From Cymbidium sinense (Eukaryota > Streptophyta > Magnoliopsida > Asparagales > Orchidaceae), in contig CM038222.1 in NCBI GenBank assembly GCA_021442155.1, positions 105,234,957 through 105,298,956 on the forward strand: 64,000 nucleotides of DNA, in the 5' to 3' direction. Under the pieces are notes generated by a model. It had not been told where the DNA came from. It saw only the letters and a program-made list of their open reading frames with translations, and ran no database searches. The translations under genes and the position numbers were made by a program. This document shows, piece after piece, positions 10,444 through 22,180 of this stretch (position 1 is its first letter; each line of letters begins with the position of its first letter).

Positions 10444-12240
10444 TCAAAATACATCTTCATAACATAGCTTAGTACAAACCACATATACAAAAATAGAAAA
10501 TAGAACAGTTATGTACATAAGAGAAATAGAAAAATTGCTATCGTCAATGAGGTCTGCGTGGTGGAATTGTGCCACTCCTGAGTGTCTTGGACTGTGGTCA
10601 AGAAACGATCTTGCAGATGGTTTTCGCCACTTCCTTTTCAACCTATTCGGTGGTGTTTAAGTCATCAGGTGTGTAACCTCGAGTAACTCTAGAGATGCTT
10701 GTGGCAGAAAGGGGAGAGTGGGATACACTCCATGCATATGATGCATATGGACCAGTGGAGGACAATAGATGGGAGGACATGTCGCCTGCCATGACTAAAA
10801 ACTCAATATGACTTCCAGATATGAGTATGGAGGTATAATAACAAATATATAAATGTATAGACCTACATCTGGGATGGATGATGGGATCACACCTACCCCT
10901 CAAGTATCTGGCTGACTAACTGAAGGTGCAGTAGAAGAACTACTTGCATCATCAGTACACATGTACCTGCTATCTTAAATGTGCATGCTTTATCGTTGCT
11001 CCTTATATAATTTCTCATACTTATTGGTTGAATGTTGAAACTTTGTGTCTTCATCTCTTCCAAAATAAGATTTGAATATATCTTGTGTATCCAAAATATG
11101 CTCATGCAATAGAATAAAGGCATGTTTTCAATAATCATTTAATATAGAAATGTAATTTGACAAAGTTTTTTTTGAGCTTACCATAAGTCGCTCTCCAGGT
11201 GTTCGGGGGTAATAACTGGTAGGTGGAATCGTAAGAGCCTTCAATATGTACAGGGAAGCCCAAGAGCGATACCACCTCATGTCTTGATTCTTAATATCCC
11301 GTGAAGTATCATTTGTTGCGACAATCAGATCATGTATATTCTCCCACTGTGAGATATATACCTTATGGTAGTCCAACCAATCCACGTCAGCCTTCCCTCG
11401 ACCATTCACTCACTTGAAGGTAGAATCAAATTATGTCACATTAACTTTTGGAGGTAGACCAAACAGTCTAAGTACACGGTCTGGAAGGTATCGCTCAACT
11501 CTTTTCCAATTGATTACAGGTACCCTAGCAAGCTATATCTCTTGTCCAGCTAAGCAAATATCAGCAACTCTTATACATATTTGATGTCTGTATGGCTCCC
11601 AAATCACCTAATAATTTAAGAATAAATTTAGGATATAAGGTAACTATATAATGAACCTTACAAATAAATTATGCACACAAATAAAGTTGGCTCTATAGTA
11701 ATCAGTCAATCTCATCTCTGTGGATTCTGACATAAGCTAGTGTCATCTCTCGTATGTAGCCATCATTCCACCTACAGTCAATGCTCAGCCCATCTAATTC
11801 TGCTAAAAAAGGTACCTATTATGTAGGCCGACAAATATGTATATGCTCCTAAGACTAAACCTGTAATAAGTGCAAGCAACCTGCCAAGTTGGTGTGCTTC
11901 AACTTTATGGACTCATGCAGTTCTTTGTACATATGTGCTAATACATCTCCTCCCAATGAGTATTTGTTGAATGAGTTAATATCTTCTAATAATGGTAGGT
12001 ACTGCAAATGGACCTCCAACCCATACGTGTTTGGTAGAAGAAAACATCCAATAGTAAACAAAATGCAGGTTCTAAGGTGCATGACTCTGGTGTTTCTTTT
12101 TCAAACTTTGAAAAAAATATATAGTTGGGACACCATATAGATTTGCAGATGTACTCATTAGGGTGATCGGGTGTGACATTGAGGAATGATGTACTATCTC
12201 TAGAGATAGAAGTCACCATCCTACAATGGACCTAATCACC
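10444..12240 (-). pseudogene. Plant mobile domain (PMD) protein pseudogene, copy A
   Basis: PMD proteins (MAIN/MAIL1 and the long-form PP7 family) act in the nucleus in transcription and silencing, and the domain is often carried by transposons. Minus-strand reading from 12,180 gives ILFTIGCFLLPNTYG, VHLQYLPLLEDINSFNKYSL, HMYKELHES and LAGCLHLLQV, then SIDCRWNDGYI, IWEPYRHQI, LARVPVINWKRVERYLPDRV and LRLFGLPP. The open piece 11,128-11,409 follows with WLDYHKVYISQWENIHDLIV and MRWYRSWASLYIL. This is the canonical order of the domain. A tail of low similarity runs to 10,444. Stops replace Trp codons. A GT-AG intron at 11,101-11,181 and possibly a very short one near 11,608-11,660 remain, so it was copied as DNA. 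Confidence 0.85.
11101..11181 (-). other. Retained GT-AG intron in PMD pseudogene A
   Basis: On the minus strand the exon ends CGACTTATG, followed by the donor GTAAGCTC and, 81 bp later, an acceptor TTGCATGAG before CATATTTTGG. Coding similarity stops at the donor. The same donor and acceptor are present in both B copies (near 58,718 and 60,533). Confidence 0.6.
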
Positions 12241-15200
12241 TAATAAGAACTTCTAAGGACAATGGGTCTTCAAATGTACCAGAGATCTTTCCCCTTAAGT
12301 TCCCTATGAAGGCAAGCCACATTAGTTAATTACATCTTAAAGAATGAGATTCCTTAAGAATGCTCTCGATTAAGGTAAATGATCATTATCTCTAAATATT
12401 TCAAAGACTGCACTATCAACAAATTGGTTATTTTTAGAAAAATCAAGTGGGATTGATCAAGAGGAGAGAGTTATTATCAAAATCAAAGGGAGATAAATAG
12501 GGGATGCTCACGATGCTAGAAACCTAATGAGTATCCCAAATCATCATATGGTTAGGCTTTATATTTTTGAAATTGAGGAGAATTATATGTTTGAGTTTAA
12601 ATTTTATTAGAAATCTAAAGCTTACAATTCCACAACACAAGATCATGGAAATGCCTAAGCGGTGAGAATTTATGTCAGCAAGAAAGGTAACAACAACCTG
12701 GATTCTAAATCTAGGGAGATTTAGCGAGGGCCAAAGTATGACCAAAATCTAAGGTAAAATGGGTATATGAATTATCTTCTAAAGAGAATAAACCACACGA
12801 TCATAGACTTACAACGCCAGAGGTGCCAACTAACTCCTCCTAAATTTTAAATACATGTAGGCAAGTCTTTATGTTTGCAAGATGGCTGTTTATTGTTTTA
12901 TTTAGAAAGGAGACTAAGTCCTTAAACACACTAAGAGACTAGATCATGAAGGGCATGAATAATTATTTAATCTAATGCAAATTTTGTTAAATTTTATTTT
13001 GCTTTTTGGATATTTTTATTTGACACAGGCTATGCGATTTCATATGCCTAATGCATGAGAAATTGATTATAGGCTAAAATTAAAATGAAGGAGGTGTGTT
13101 TCCACCATATCTCTCAAAGGTCATGCCATTTTCTCTGAAAAAAGTGGAAGCCCTCCATTAGCAAGAGTGAAGCAATATATTTTTATGCATGATCTCAGAC
13201 ATACAACATCCAGCTAAGGGGTTGCTAAATCTTTTATTATCTTGATTTATTTCCTAAGCTTTAGGTAAGGTTATGAGTTATTTAATTTAATTTTGAGTTA
13301 ATTAATTTGATAGAAAATTTATTTTTCCTTAAGAGTCTAATCGCATCCAGGCCATTCAATAATCATCAAGCAATTAAGAAACTAGGAGAATCATGCCATA
13401 ACTAATACAGAAGCTAAACAAACATCAAATAATTTTATAAATCTAGTGTAAAAGAATAAGAGGCCAATGTGGTCGGGTATCACTGCACAACCCGAAAAGA
13501 AATGTGGGTAGCCAAGCTCTACCCTTATATAACCCCGATTACAGATGAATAATTACAATAAAAAAATTCATGTTATGGGGCTCTTCATTCTTCAATTCTT
13601 CATTTCTTCTTTTCTTCATTTCTTTCTTTCTTCATTTCTTGCTCTCTTCATTTGACTTGGGATGTAGTTTACTCCAAGAGTTCACATGGTACATAAGACA
13701 TGGTCTTATTACCAATGTTCACTTTAATTTCCCCATAACATTCATTCGAAATCTTAAATACAAAATTTACATTAAAATGGGAAAGATAAATCTAACTAAA
13801 CCTGCAAAATAGAGATTAGCTAAACATACCACACAAACCAAGTAGTTATATGAATAGTTTGGGCATAGGACCCCACACATAGGTAACCAAGTCCATATAT
13901 CTTAATTTGGGTTATGCTATAGGCAACAATAAAAAAGTATTTTATATTTTTATTACAACACCACTTAAGCACAATCCCCTGCAGAAGACATGCTTAAGCT
14001 AAGATCACCCTATCATCTACTATACGCACATGCACTCTAACATCTTGTCTAAAAATATTACATCACAAAATAAAGCATCAAACCACATCGCCTAACATAT
14101 AGATCTAGAAATGGTAGACTTAGCCTAATGGTGTGCCATTTAAGACTTGTGTGGCATATCTTAGCTAAGCTTTAATGTTGGAATTTTTAAGTGTGAAAGG
14201 TTCAATTTAGAGGGTGCTTTAGTTTAAGTGATTTAGTTGATTTGTTAATTTTAGTTGATGATTTGATTTGGTTTGAATGAACCTACACTTAGTTACTAAA
14301 TATTATGAAGAGAAGAAAAGAGAAGAGAACTTCTCTTTCATCCCTACCTTAAGTAATTTTTAAGCTAATGTTTTATTATGTATTTTAATTAGCCCTAAGT
14401 TTAGATTTGCACTAAACAACCCTATTCAATAAGAAAGATATCATAGGATTGATTAAGGTGAATTACTATCACATAACACAACCATTTATTTCTTTGCACC
14501 ATGTATACCATGTATATGACTAAATCTTAAGCATACTTATACATGCAATGCAAAGTTTAGCACGCCTTGATGATGAATTCTAAGAGATATAATATGGAAA
14601 TTTTTTATATTCCTTGAATGCATGCCTTTATTATGTTGAAAAGGGGGATTCTTTATCCATTAACATAATGCACATCCACAAGTATAAAAAATATAAGTGA
14701 GTATGGCGTCATTATTTTTTACACCAGGGGCGTAAAACACAATACCTACTTGGGGCTACTTAAAGACTCATAGCTCCGGGATTTCCAGACTAATATACTA
14801 CTTTTCTGAAATACATGTAAATGTGCACAAAAGATCAAATGGATAAAGAATCATGTAAAAGAATTTTATGTTTGATTTGGTTGTATAGTTTACATGTGTA
14901 ATATGAAGATCCTTCTTAAGTCATAATATAAAAATGCTTAGGAATAGATTTAAGTGAGTATTATGTTCTATTCAAATGAACTATACACTTTGCAAATCCT
15001 ATTGAAATCCATGTTAAGAGAAGAGAAGGAAATAACATAAAACACATCTTATGCTATAATCACATGCAAGGTTATAAGTACTTATAAGTAGCATCACTTC
15101 ATTCATAATCTTTGATTCATAGGTTAAAAAATAATTTTGGTTTAATAGTGATAATAGCCACATATTCTTAACTTTAGCCAAAACATGCAATTTGACATAA

Positions 15201-16390
15201 AAGGAAACATTTTATTTGATTAATTTTTCAAAAGAAAGGAATGCATGATTTCATATGGAAAACAATAATTAGCATGCTTGGAAATAAATAAGGGATGTAA
15301 GCACATGACTTCATTCACCCTAATTACTTCCTAAGGATAATCCTATAGAATAAGATCATTTAAAATGAATCAAAATTTTTAAGAAAATTTTATTTTGGAT
15401 TTGATTTGACTTAGGAAATGTGAAATGAGTTTGTTGGTCCTAACCCATCTCCCACATGTGTGACTTGGTTTAGTTTAATTTTGGAACAATTAGTTTGATT
15501 TTATGCTTTGTTTAGGTTAAGGTATAAGTTAAATCCATTAATTACCTACACCACTTTAACATAATTAAATAAATAATTATGAGCCAACATATGATATGCA
15601 ACCACATAAAATTTAAATTAGCAATGCACCTAAGAAATAAAATGGCCTAATGCAATTGGCTCATAATTATTGATTAATTAAGCTAAAGGGTTTAATTAAG
15701 TACTTTCATAACCATTCTACACATGTAGTTTGATTATAATTTCCTTTGAAGTCTCTTAGGTTATTGAACACCTAAGAATCTACCCAAGATTAAATGATTA
15801 ATTTCTGGAATAATTTGGTTTTGAGTTTGGTTAATTAAGCCATTTAATGAAGTGATTATGTCATTAATAAATTTGCAAATTAATTAAGTCTTTATCCAAA
15901 AGAAATAAACTTAGGAGAAAAGATTTGGAGAAGAAATCCTAATCTCATTCCCTAAGTCCATTCATTATTTCAAGATGATTAAAAAACTTAATTAATGAAT
16001 TTATCACTATTTAATAGGTTAATTAATTATTTATGTAGTTAAAAGAGGGATTAAAGATGAACTAAGCAATTCCCCTAATTAATCCAACAATAAATTCCAA
16101 GAAAATCATGGGAGGTAGAGGTCATCTAACTAATCAACTCTAGGAAGTTTGGAATTAATTGTTAAAGTAATTAAAGAGTAATTAACCTGATTATATTTTC
16201 AATAAAATCCAAATTGAGTGAAGGTTATTGTTCAAAATCAATTAAACTTAATTTTATATTATTCTTCACTGAATTATCTTTAAAATGAACTTAAGTTTGT
16301 TTTTTTAGATTTTTCTACAATTAGTTATGAATTTTAGAAGTTTCATAATTAAAATTGGATTATTTAAGCTAATTAAATCCCTTAATCCCA
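12241..16390. other. Long non-coding stretch downstream of the PMD unit
   Basis: No domain is recognisable and stops are dense in every frame. Parts 12,241-12,830 and 14,100-15,547 have close copies at 61,520-63,612. The 1.25 kb between (about 12,840-14,095) is missing in copy B. A short T-rich open frame at 13,570-13,812 lacks any family signature. The part from 15,550 to 16,390 is AT-rich single-copy sequence within the window. Confidence 0.6.
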
Positions 16391-16395
16391 TCGGG

Positions 16396-16426
16396 CCACG
16401 TGGCGGCTGACGTGGCGCGCCGACGT
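16396..16426. promoter_or_regulatory. G-box / ACGT-core cluster
   Basis: Within about 30 bp lie CACGTG (16,397-16,402), TGACGTGG (16,408-16,415) and CGACGT (about 16,421), all ACGT-core sites of plant bZIP/bHLH factors, in a GC-rich island inside AT-rich DNA. A retrotransposon LTR promoter is a possible host, but no LTR borders were found. Confidence 0.4.
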
Positions 16427-16429
16427 AGT

Positions 16430-17249
16430 GCACTTTCCATGTGGTGCGACGGGATAGGTTATTTAAGTTGTCACATAGATTTGAGTCGAGATTTAAATTA
16501 GTGAGGGATCTATTAGATTAATCACAACCATTCCAATCATGCGGAACAGACGGTGTGTGATTTATCTCCTCCCAAGTAGTGAGAGATGGATGTCGTCCAT
16601 CAATCGTCGCTTGATTCGAGCTCACCCGAGCTTGGATGGAGCTCAAACTCACCCCACACCTTCGGGGAGGCACAAACAATGAATCAAATAGCCATGATCA
16701 AATGGGATTACAATTACCTTCATAAAGGACCAAGCAATTTTTAACTTAGGATCTGTTTTAAGAAATACCTCACCGGAGGCTATCACTGGTGCTTCCAACA
16801 GAGGAGGTAGCTTCATCTTGTAGAGACAAAGCCCTGTTGAAGGTATCAAGCCTTGATTTGAACAAGATGACTCGATTGACCAAGCTCCCCTTCAATGATA
16901 ATCAGCTTGGTGACTTGGGAAACAACTTGATTGAGCTCGATGAGGTGCCTTGATAGTGCTTGCAAATTTAATTTGGGTTTAGTGGAGAATTGGATGAGTT
17001 GGAATTGATTTGGATTTGCTCTATTTTGGCTTGAGCAAAATCGAGAAGAAGAAAATGGGGTGGGGAGCTAGAATGCTTGCAAAGGCTTGGAGAAGCTTGC
17101 ATTCCTAGAGCTCAATCAATTCAATGTCTATGATTTGAGTGGGAATGAGGGGAGTATATCTCCTCCTGGATTGGATGGTGAAGACTAAAAAATGTCATTT
17201 TTGATCAATTTCTAAGGTTGATTGATTAGTTTGCTAGACACCCATGTGA
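16430..17249. other. Non-coding region between ACGT cluster and the gypsy unit
   Basis: Moderately GC-rich at first, with no domain. The minus frame at 16,649-16,849 (66 codons) has no recognised similarity. Because it lies beyond the 3-prime region of the minus-strand gypsy element, it may include that element's 3-prime LTR, but no matching second LTR is present in the window to prove it. Confidence 0.4.
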
Positions 17250-20200
17250 TTCATTTTAGGTAGTGGAGAGAAGGAGAGTGACCATGTGCTAGTGAGTGCA
17301 TTGGTTATTTCATGTGCTCAATTCCAATTGGAGGGGTTAGTATGGCCTTGGGTTGGGTCATGGCTGACCCAAGGTGATTCGGTCACGTTCACCACCCTCT
17401 TTGGTATCCAAGCCGACCACTAGAAGGATGCTAAGTGGTCTTGAGAAAGAATATGACCAAATTCCAAGTGAATTTGGTCATCGGATACCCTTTGACCTAG
17501 GGGTAAAGTGATCATCCAGCCTAGATTTTGATTTGGGTAGATTTGAAATGATTCAAAAGTGGGTTGGGCCAAATTTTAAGTGATTTGGAGTTCATTTGAT
17601 TTGAATTGATTCAATTTGACCCATTTAGGTCAAGTTAGGTCAAATTGGGTTAGGTTGACCAATTGGTCAAATTGGGTCAAACCATGGTTAGGTTATGTTC
17701 AAATGATCATTTGGAGCCTATGGGTATCATTGATTTGGTTCAATTTGGTTTAGATTTGATTTTGGTTCATTTAGGTTCATTTTGGTCAAATGAGTTAAGT
17801 TGACCAATTTGACCCATTTGACCCAATTGGGTTAGGTCAAGGGTTGGATTAGGCTTGGTTGATCATTTGAAATGTTTTGCAAGCTTTGGTTTTAATCAAA
17901 TTTAGTTTGGTTTGATTTCAAGTTGATTTGACCTTTTAAGTCAAGTTGGGTTCATAGTCAATTAGGTTGGGTTGGGTCTAGTTGGCCAATTGAAGCTTTG
18001 GTCAAGTTCATTAATCAATTTAGAATGAATTTGACCCATTTCTTGCAATAAATTTATCTTAGATCAAGATTTGAACAATTTTGACTTTTTAGGTCAACTT
18101 GGGTTAACTTAGGTCAAGTGGCCAATTGGGCTTGGTTTAGCTAAATTGATGGCTTGGTCAAGTTCAATCATTGATTATGAACTAGTTTACATCAATGGTT
18201 TCAATCAATTTTGAATGAATTTGATCCATTGGGGGATTTTGGCTAGTTTAAGTTTCATTTATGCTAAGTGTTGACTTGGTCAAAGGCTAGGTTTGACTTG
18301 GTTTAACCCAATATGAGTGATTGATCATCCTATGATGATTGTTGCTCATAATGTGAGGCTTAGATGGGCTTAGTTCAATCCAATTTGGGTTGGATTAGAG
18401 TTTAACTCAAAAAGGTGCTTTAGGTCACTTTGGGTCAAGTGAGCCTAAGTGGGTCAATTGGCTTGATCAAGGATTGATTGAACACACATATGGACTTATG
18501 ATTGAAATATAAATAATTACAAGTGATCCGGAGTCAAACGAAGTTTTGATTCATTTGATAATTTCAATTCAAAAGGGTGAATATGGGTTTGAATTAGTTT
18601 GATTTTGATTTGTTGATTGTAGTTTATTTTTATATTTGGGGATGTGATTGAAGGAGTGATTGTTTGAAGAGAAAATCCATTGGTTTGGATTGATTTGAGA
18701 ATGATTTGGCTAAGTTCAAGGATTTGACTTGTGAGAGTATAAGTTGGATTTAAGTTTGATTTGGATTCGAGTTTTAAATTTATTTTTGGTTATTTTAATT
18801 TATATTTGATTTATATTTGAGAATATAAATGAGAACTTAAATGGGTTATGAGAAAATTTTTTGAGTTTGGAGTGATTTGGATTTGATTTGAGCTGAGTCT
18901 ATAAGATGAAATCAAAAGAGCTTAGGAAAAGTTTTGGATTTTGAATTGATCATGGGTTTCAATTATTTGGTTTGGAATTGATTCATGATTTTGATTTTGG
19001 AATTGAATTATGATTTGAGAAATTCAATTGAATTGAAATTAATTTAAGATTTGATTTGGAATTAATCTGAAGGAGGAAAGCAAGGATTGGATTTAAGCTA
19101 TAGGGTAAGCAAGTCCTCCTAATACCCCTAAGCCATAACCTATTCATATGGCTAACTCTTCTAAATGTCTAGGGTTAGGTTAAGTGTTCACCTAATCACT
19201 AGAAGTGTCTTAAGACTAAGAAACTCTTAGTATTTAGAGGAGTCCTTATGTCTAGGATGGAGAAGTTGAAAGCTCACTCCAAAAATGAGGTCAACAAAGG
19301 GTGTCTAATAGGTGTGGTGTGACTGACCAGGCATACCACATGTATTGGTGTTGACCAAGATGATCAACAAGGCTGAATGATCACAAGCACTAATAGAAAC
19401 GATCTACTCCTAAGCCTGAGGTGTAGAAGGAATCAAGATTTTATTATAATGCGACTCTACTTATGTCAAAAACATAAGAGAGCAAAGGAGGAATCCACTA
19501 GGGATTGAGTATGTTGGCCTTCCACTAAGGCTCAAGTCATCCACTATGGGATAAAAGGTTGTGAAATCTACTGAGAGGTTAGAATTTGGAATCCATTGGG
19601 GATAAAAGATGTGAACCTTTCACTAGGGGAACAGGTTCGGGTTGGAATGAATTGACACCACTGTGGAGATTGAAAAGGTTTTGCATCTAATTGAGCAGAA
19701 GTTGATTGATTTGATTTGTTTGATTTGACTCCACTAGGGGAGGTTGATTGATTTTATTTCAGATTTTAAATTTTTGGAAATTTGAGATGAACCATGTCGG
19801 TACATGGATCGACTGAGTAGGTTGGCCTTAACCTACTTCGAATTTACCAATCTAAAGGGGTTATCTACCAACAACATAGTAGGACTATCCAACCAAAGGG
19901 GTTGCCTTTCGGTGTGCATCAGCTGTACTTAGGAAGAAAGCATAGTAGACTTACATGCTCCAAAGTAGAGATCAGTTGCTAGTGTGATCTATTGGTGAGG
20001 GAATGGATCAAACCCAACCTTAGGCTGACTACTAAGTGAATTCCATTGAGGAACTTAAATTAGCTCAAAGATAGTCAAAATTAAATCATTTTTAATTATA
20101 TTTGATGGATCCCATTGGTTTGCGATGGACTGCACTGAGTAAGAGCCATGTCATCCTTGGCCTACTTTAGATTTACCAATCCAAAAAGGTAGTCTACCAA

Positions 20201-22150
20201 CCATATGGTAAAACTATCCAACCAAAGGGGTGCCTTTCGGTGTGCAACGGTTGTACTAAGAAAAAAGCGTAGTAGGCTTACATCCTCCAAAGTAAGGATC
20301 AGTTGGGTTATCGGAGGCAATGGATCAAACCCAACCTTAGGTCACTAGTGAATGCCACCGGGGACTTAAATCAAAATTAATTTCATTTTTTTAATTGTGT
20401 TCAATGGATCCCGTTGGTTTGCGATGGACTGCACTGAGAAGGGGTAGTGTATGCCTTGGTCTACTTCAAATTTACCGATCAAAAGGGAGTAGCTTCCCAA
20501 CTGAGGGAAAAACTACCCAACCAAAGGAGTTCCTTTCGATTTGCAGCGGCTAGTTCAGGGAAGAAAGTACGAGGACTCACATGTTTCTTGAATAAAAGAT
20601 CATTGGGGAGACATAAGCGAGGTATCATGTCGACCTTACCTGGGGCTGCCCATCGATTTGCGACATTCATGCTAAAAAGAATGCGTAGTAGACTTATTTC
20701 TTCTAAAGTGAAATGACTATCGGGGCAACCTGTTTGTGGAAAAATAGATTAAACCTGACCTACTGGCAACTATGAAGAGAGTGCCAACCTGAGGACTTAT
20801 CTCAACTCAAGCATAGTCAGCCAATTCCTATAGGGAGTTTTGCTGACACTACCTTAAAGATAGGATGCCTGCTTGGGAAAGGGGTTGCTGGGAGCTTGAA
20901 TTCCTAATCCACAAGTGAATAAATTTGTTTATTTATCGTAGACTCTGTTGGTTTGCAAGGGGTCATACTGAGAAGGAGCTTATACCAACCTAGACCTATC
21001 TAAGATTTACTAGTCCAAGAGAGAATATGTGCATCCGCTCAACAAATTCTCCAACCATAGGGGTGGCCACTAGGAAAGTGGGACTGTCCAATCCAAAAGT
21101 AACCTGGGTTGTGTCTAAATGTGGTCACAAAGGATGTGATCCAAGTAGAGTGCCCGTAGGAGAGGGGCCATTGAGGGCTTTATCCAAAACTATGGAGAAG
21201 ATGAACTATATGTATTCGGTGGCCAACTCAAGGAGAAAGCATGGGGACTCACATCTGCCAAGAGTGGTGTATCCACCAAGTGAGTTGCTGTCAGCATAGC
21301 GAACATCAACCAACCTAAAGTGCCCATCGATTCGCAACAATTAGCTTAGGAAGAAAGCATCGGGGACTCACATCCTCTTACAGTGAAACTGATTGTCAGG
21401 ATAGTCTGTCTTCATCTTGATAGATGTTATCTGACCTAGGGTGACTACCAGGTGAATGCCACTGGGGGACTTATATCAACTCAAAAATAGTCAAGAGGAA
21501 AGGAGCCACTAGGGGACTTATCCTAAACCTCATATATACTTGACCTAGTCAGTGCATGATGGATAGTCCAAGAAGAAGGTATGTAGACTTACATCTTTTT
21601 AAGTACAGTCAACATGAAGTAGCTTACAGGGACTCACATCTTCCAAACTAACAAGGTGCTCATTGATTTGTAATGGTCAAGATAGGAAGAAAGCGCAGGG
21701 ACTCACATCTTCCAAACAAGTGACCACTAGGGTGACACACTAACAAGGTAGCGTGTCGGCCCAACCTAGAGTAGCTAATGAGTGAGTTCCACAAGGGGCT
21801 TGCTCCCACAGGATGCCACTTGGGTTCTTTCACACCTATCCTGAAACATGCTTAAAAGTTGATGAAATGATGCCACGAATGGTAGTTGTGATCCCACTAA
21901 GAAAAGATGCCGCTTGCGTTCTCTTACACCTAACTTAGCCATGCTAGTCGACATAGGATGCCACTTGGGTTCTCTCACACCTATTCTTGTAGCACTAGGG
22001 AATTGTGATTAATTTGTGTTCATGTTGTGAAAGAAGGACTGGATGCCTCTTGGGTTCTCATATACCTATCCTGAACACATCGTGGCATATTCATAAACAA
22101 GCAAATAATGCTTCAAATGAAGAGAATATTTTGATGAGTTGGAATAGAAT
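17250..22150 (-). repeat. 3-prime non-coding region of gypsy unit 1
   Basis: Colinear with 26,427-31,420. The part 17,570-18,480 is dense in GGTCAA/TTGACC hexamers (six within 17,615-17,680). The part 19,790-21,300 consists of degenerate repeats of about 300 bp whose anchor TTGGTTTGCGATGG occurs at 20,115 and 20,414 and in a diverged form at 20,948. The part 21,800-22,070 has four copies of a short motif, GATGCCACTTGGGTTCTCTC-like. Small open frames here, such as 20,447-20,716 and 21,027-21,299, have no family similarity and fall in repeat units. Confidence 0.75.
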
Positions 22151-22180
22151 TTTTAATGAAAATTTTTTTTAAACATAATT

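Larger units (their letters stand above)
961..15547 (+). repeat. Segmental duplication, copy A (direct, pairs with 50,421-63,612)
   Basis: Near-identical colinear sequence is found again about 49.5 kb to the right. Matching landmarks are the start motif TCAAGTCCTCAGGTGGTC (962 and 50,424), the copia gag and polymerase regions, the seven-unit 185-bp array (8,903-10,110 and 56,418-57,650), the PMD pseudogene, and the non-coding tail ending near GGTTAAGGTA (15,515 and 63,599). Copy A alone holds 4,680-8,057 (copia 3-prime half, 3-prime LTR, LINE fragment) and about 12,840-14,095. Copy B alone holds the copia 5-prime LTR and the protease/integrase region. Both copies share one orientation. Confidence 0.85.

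Noticed and set aside
13570..13812. T-rich 80-codon open frame as a membrane protein gene
   Set aside because: Its hydrophobicity comes from a TTCTT-rich simple sequence. It has no family similarity and is absent from copy B.
16649..16849. 66-codon minus-strand open frame
   Set aside because: No recognisable domain and no support from the duplicated copy, so it was not called a gene.
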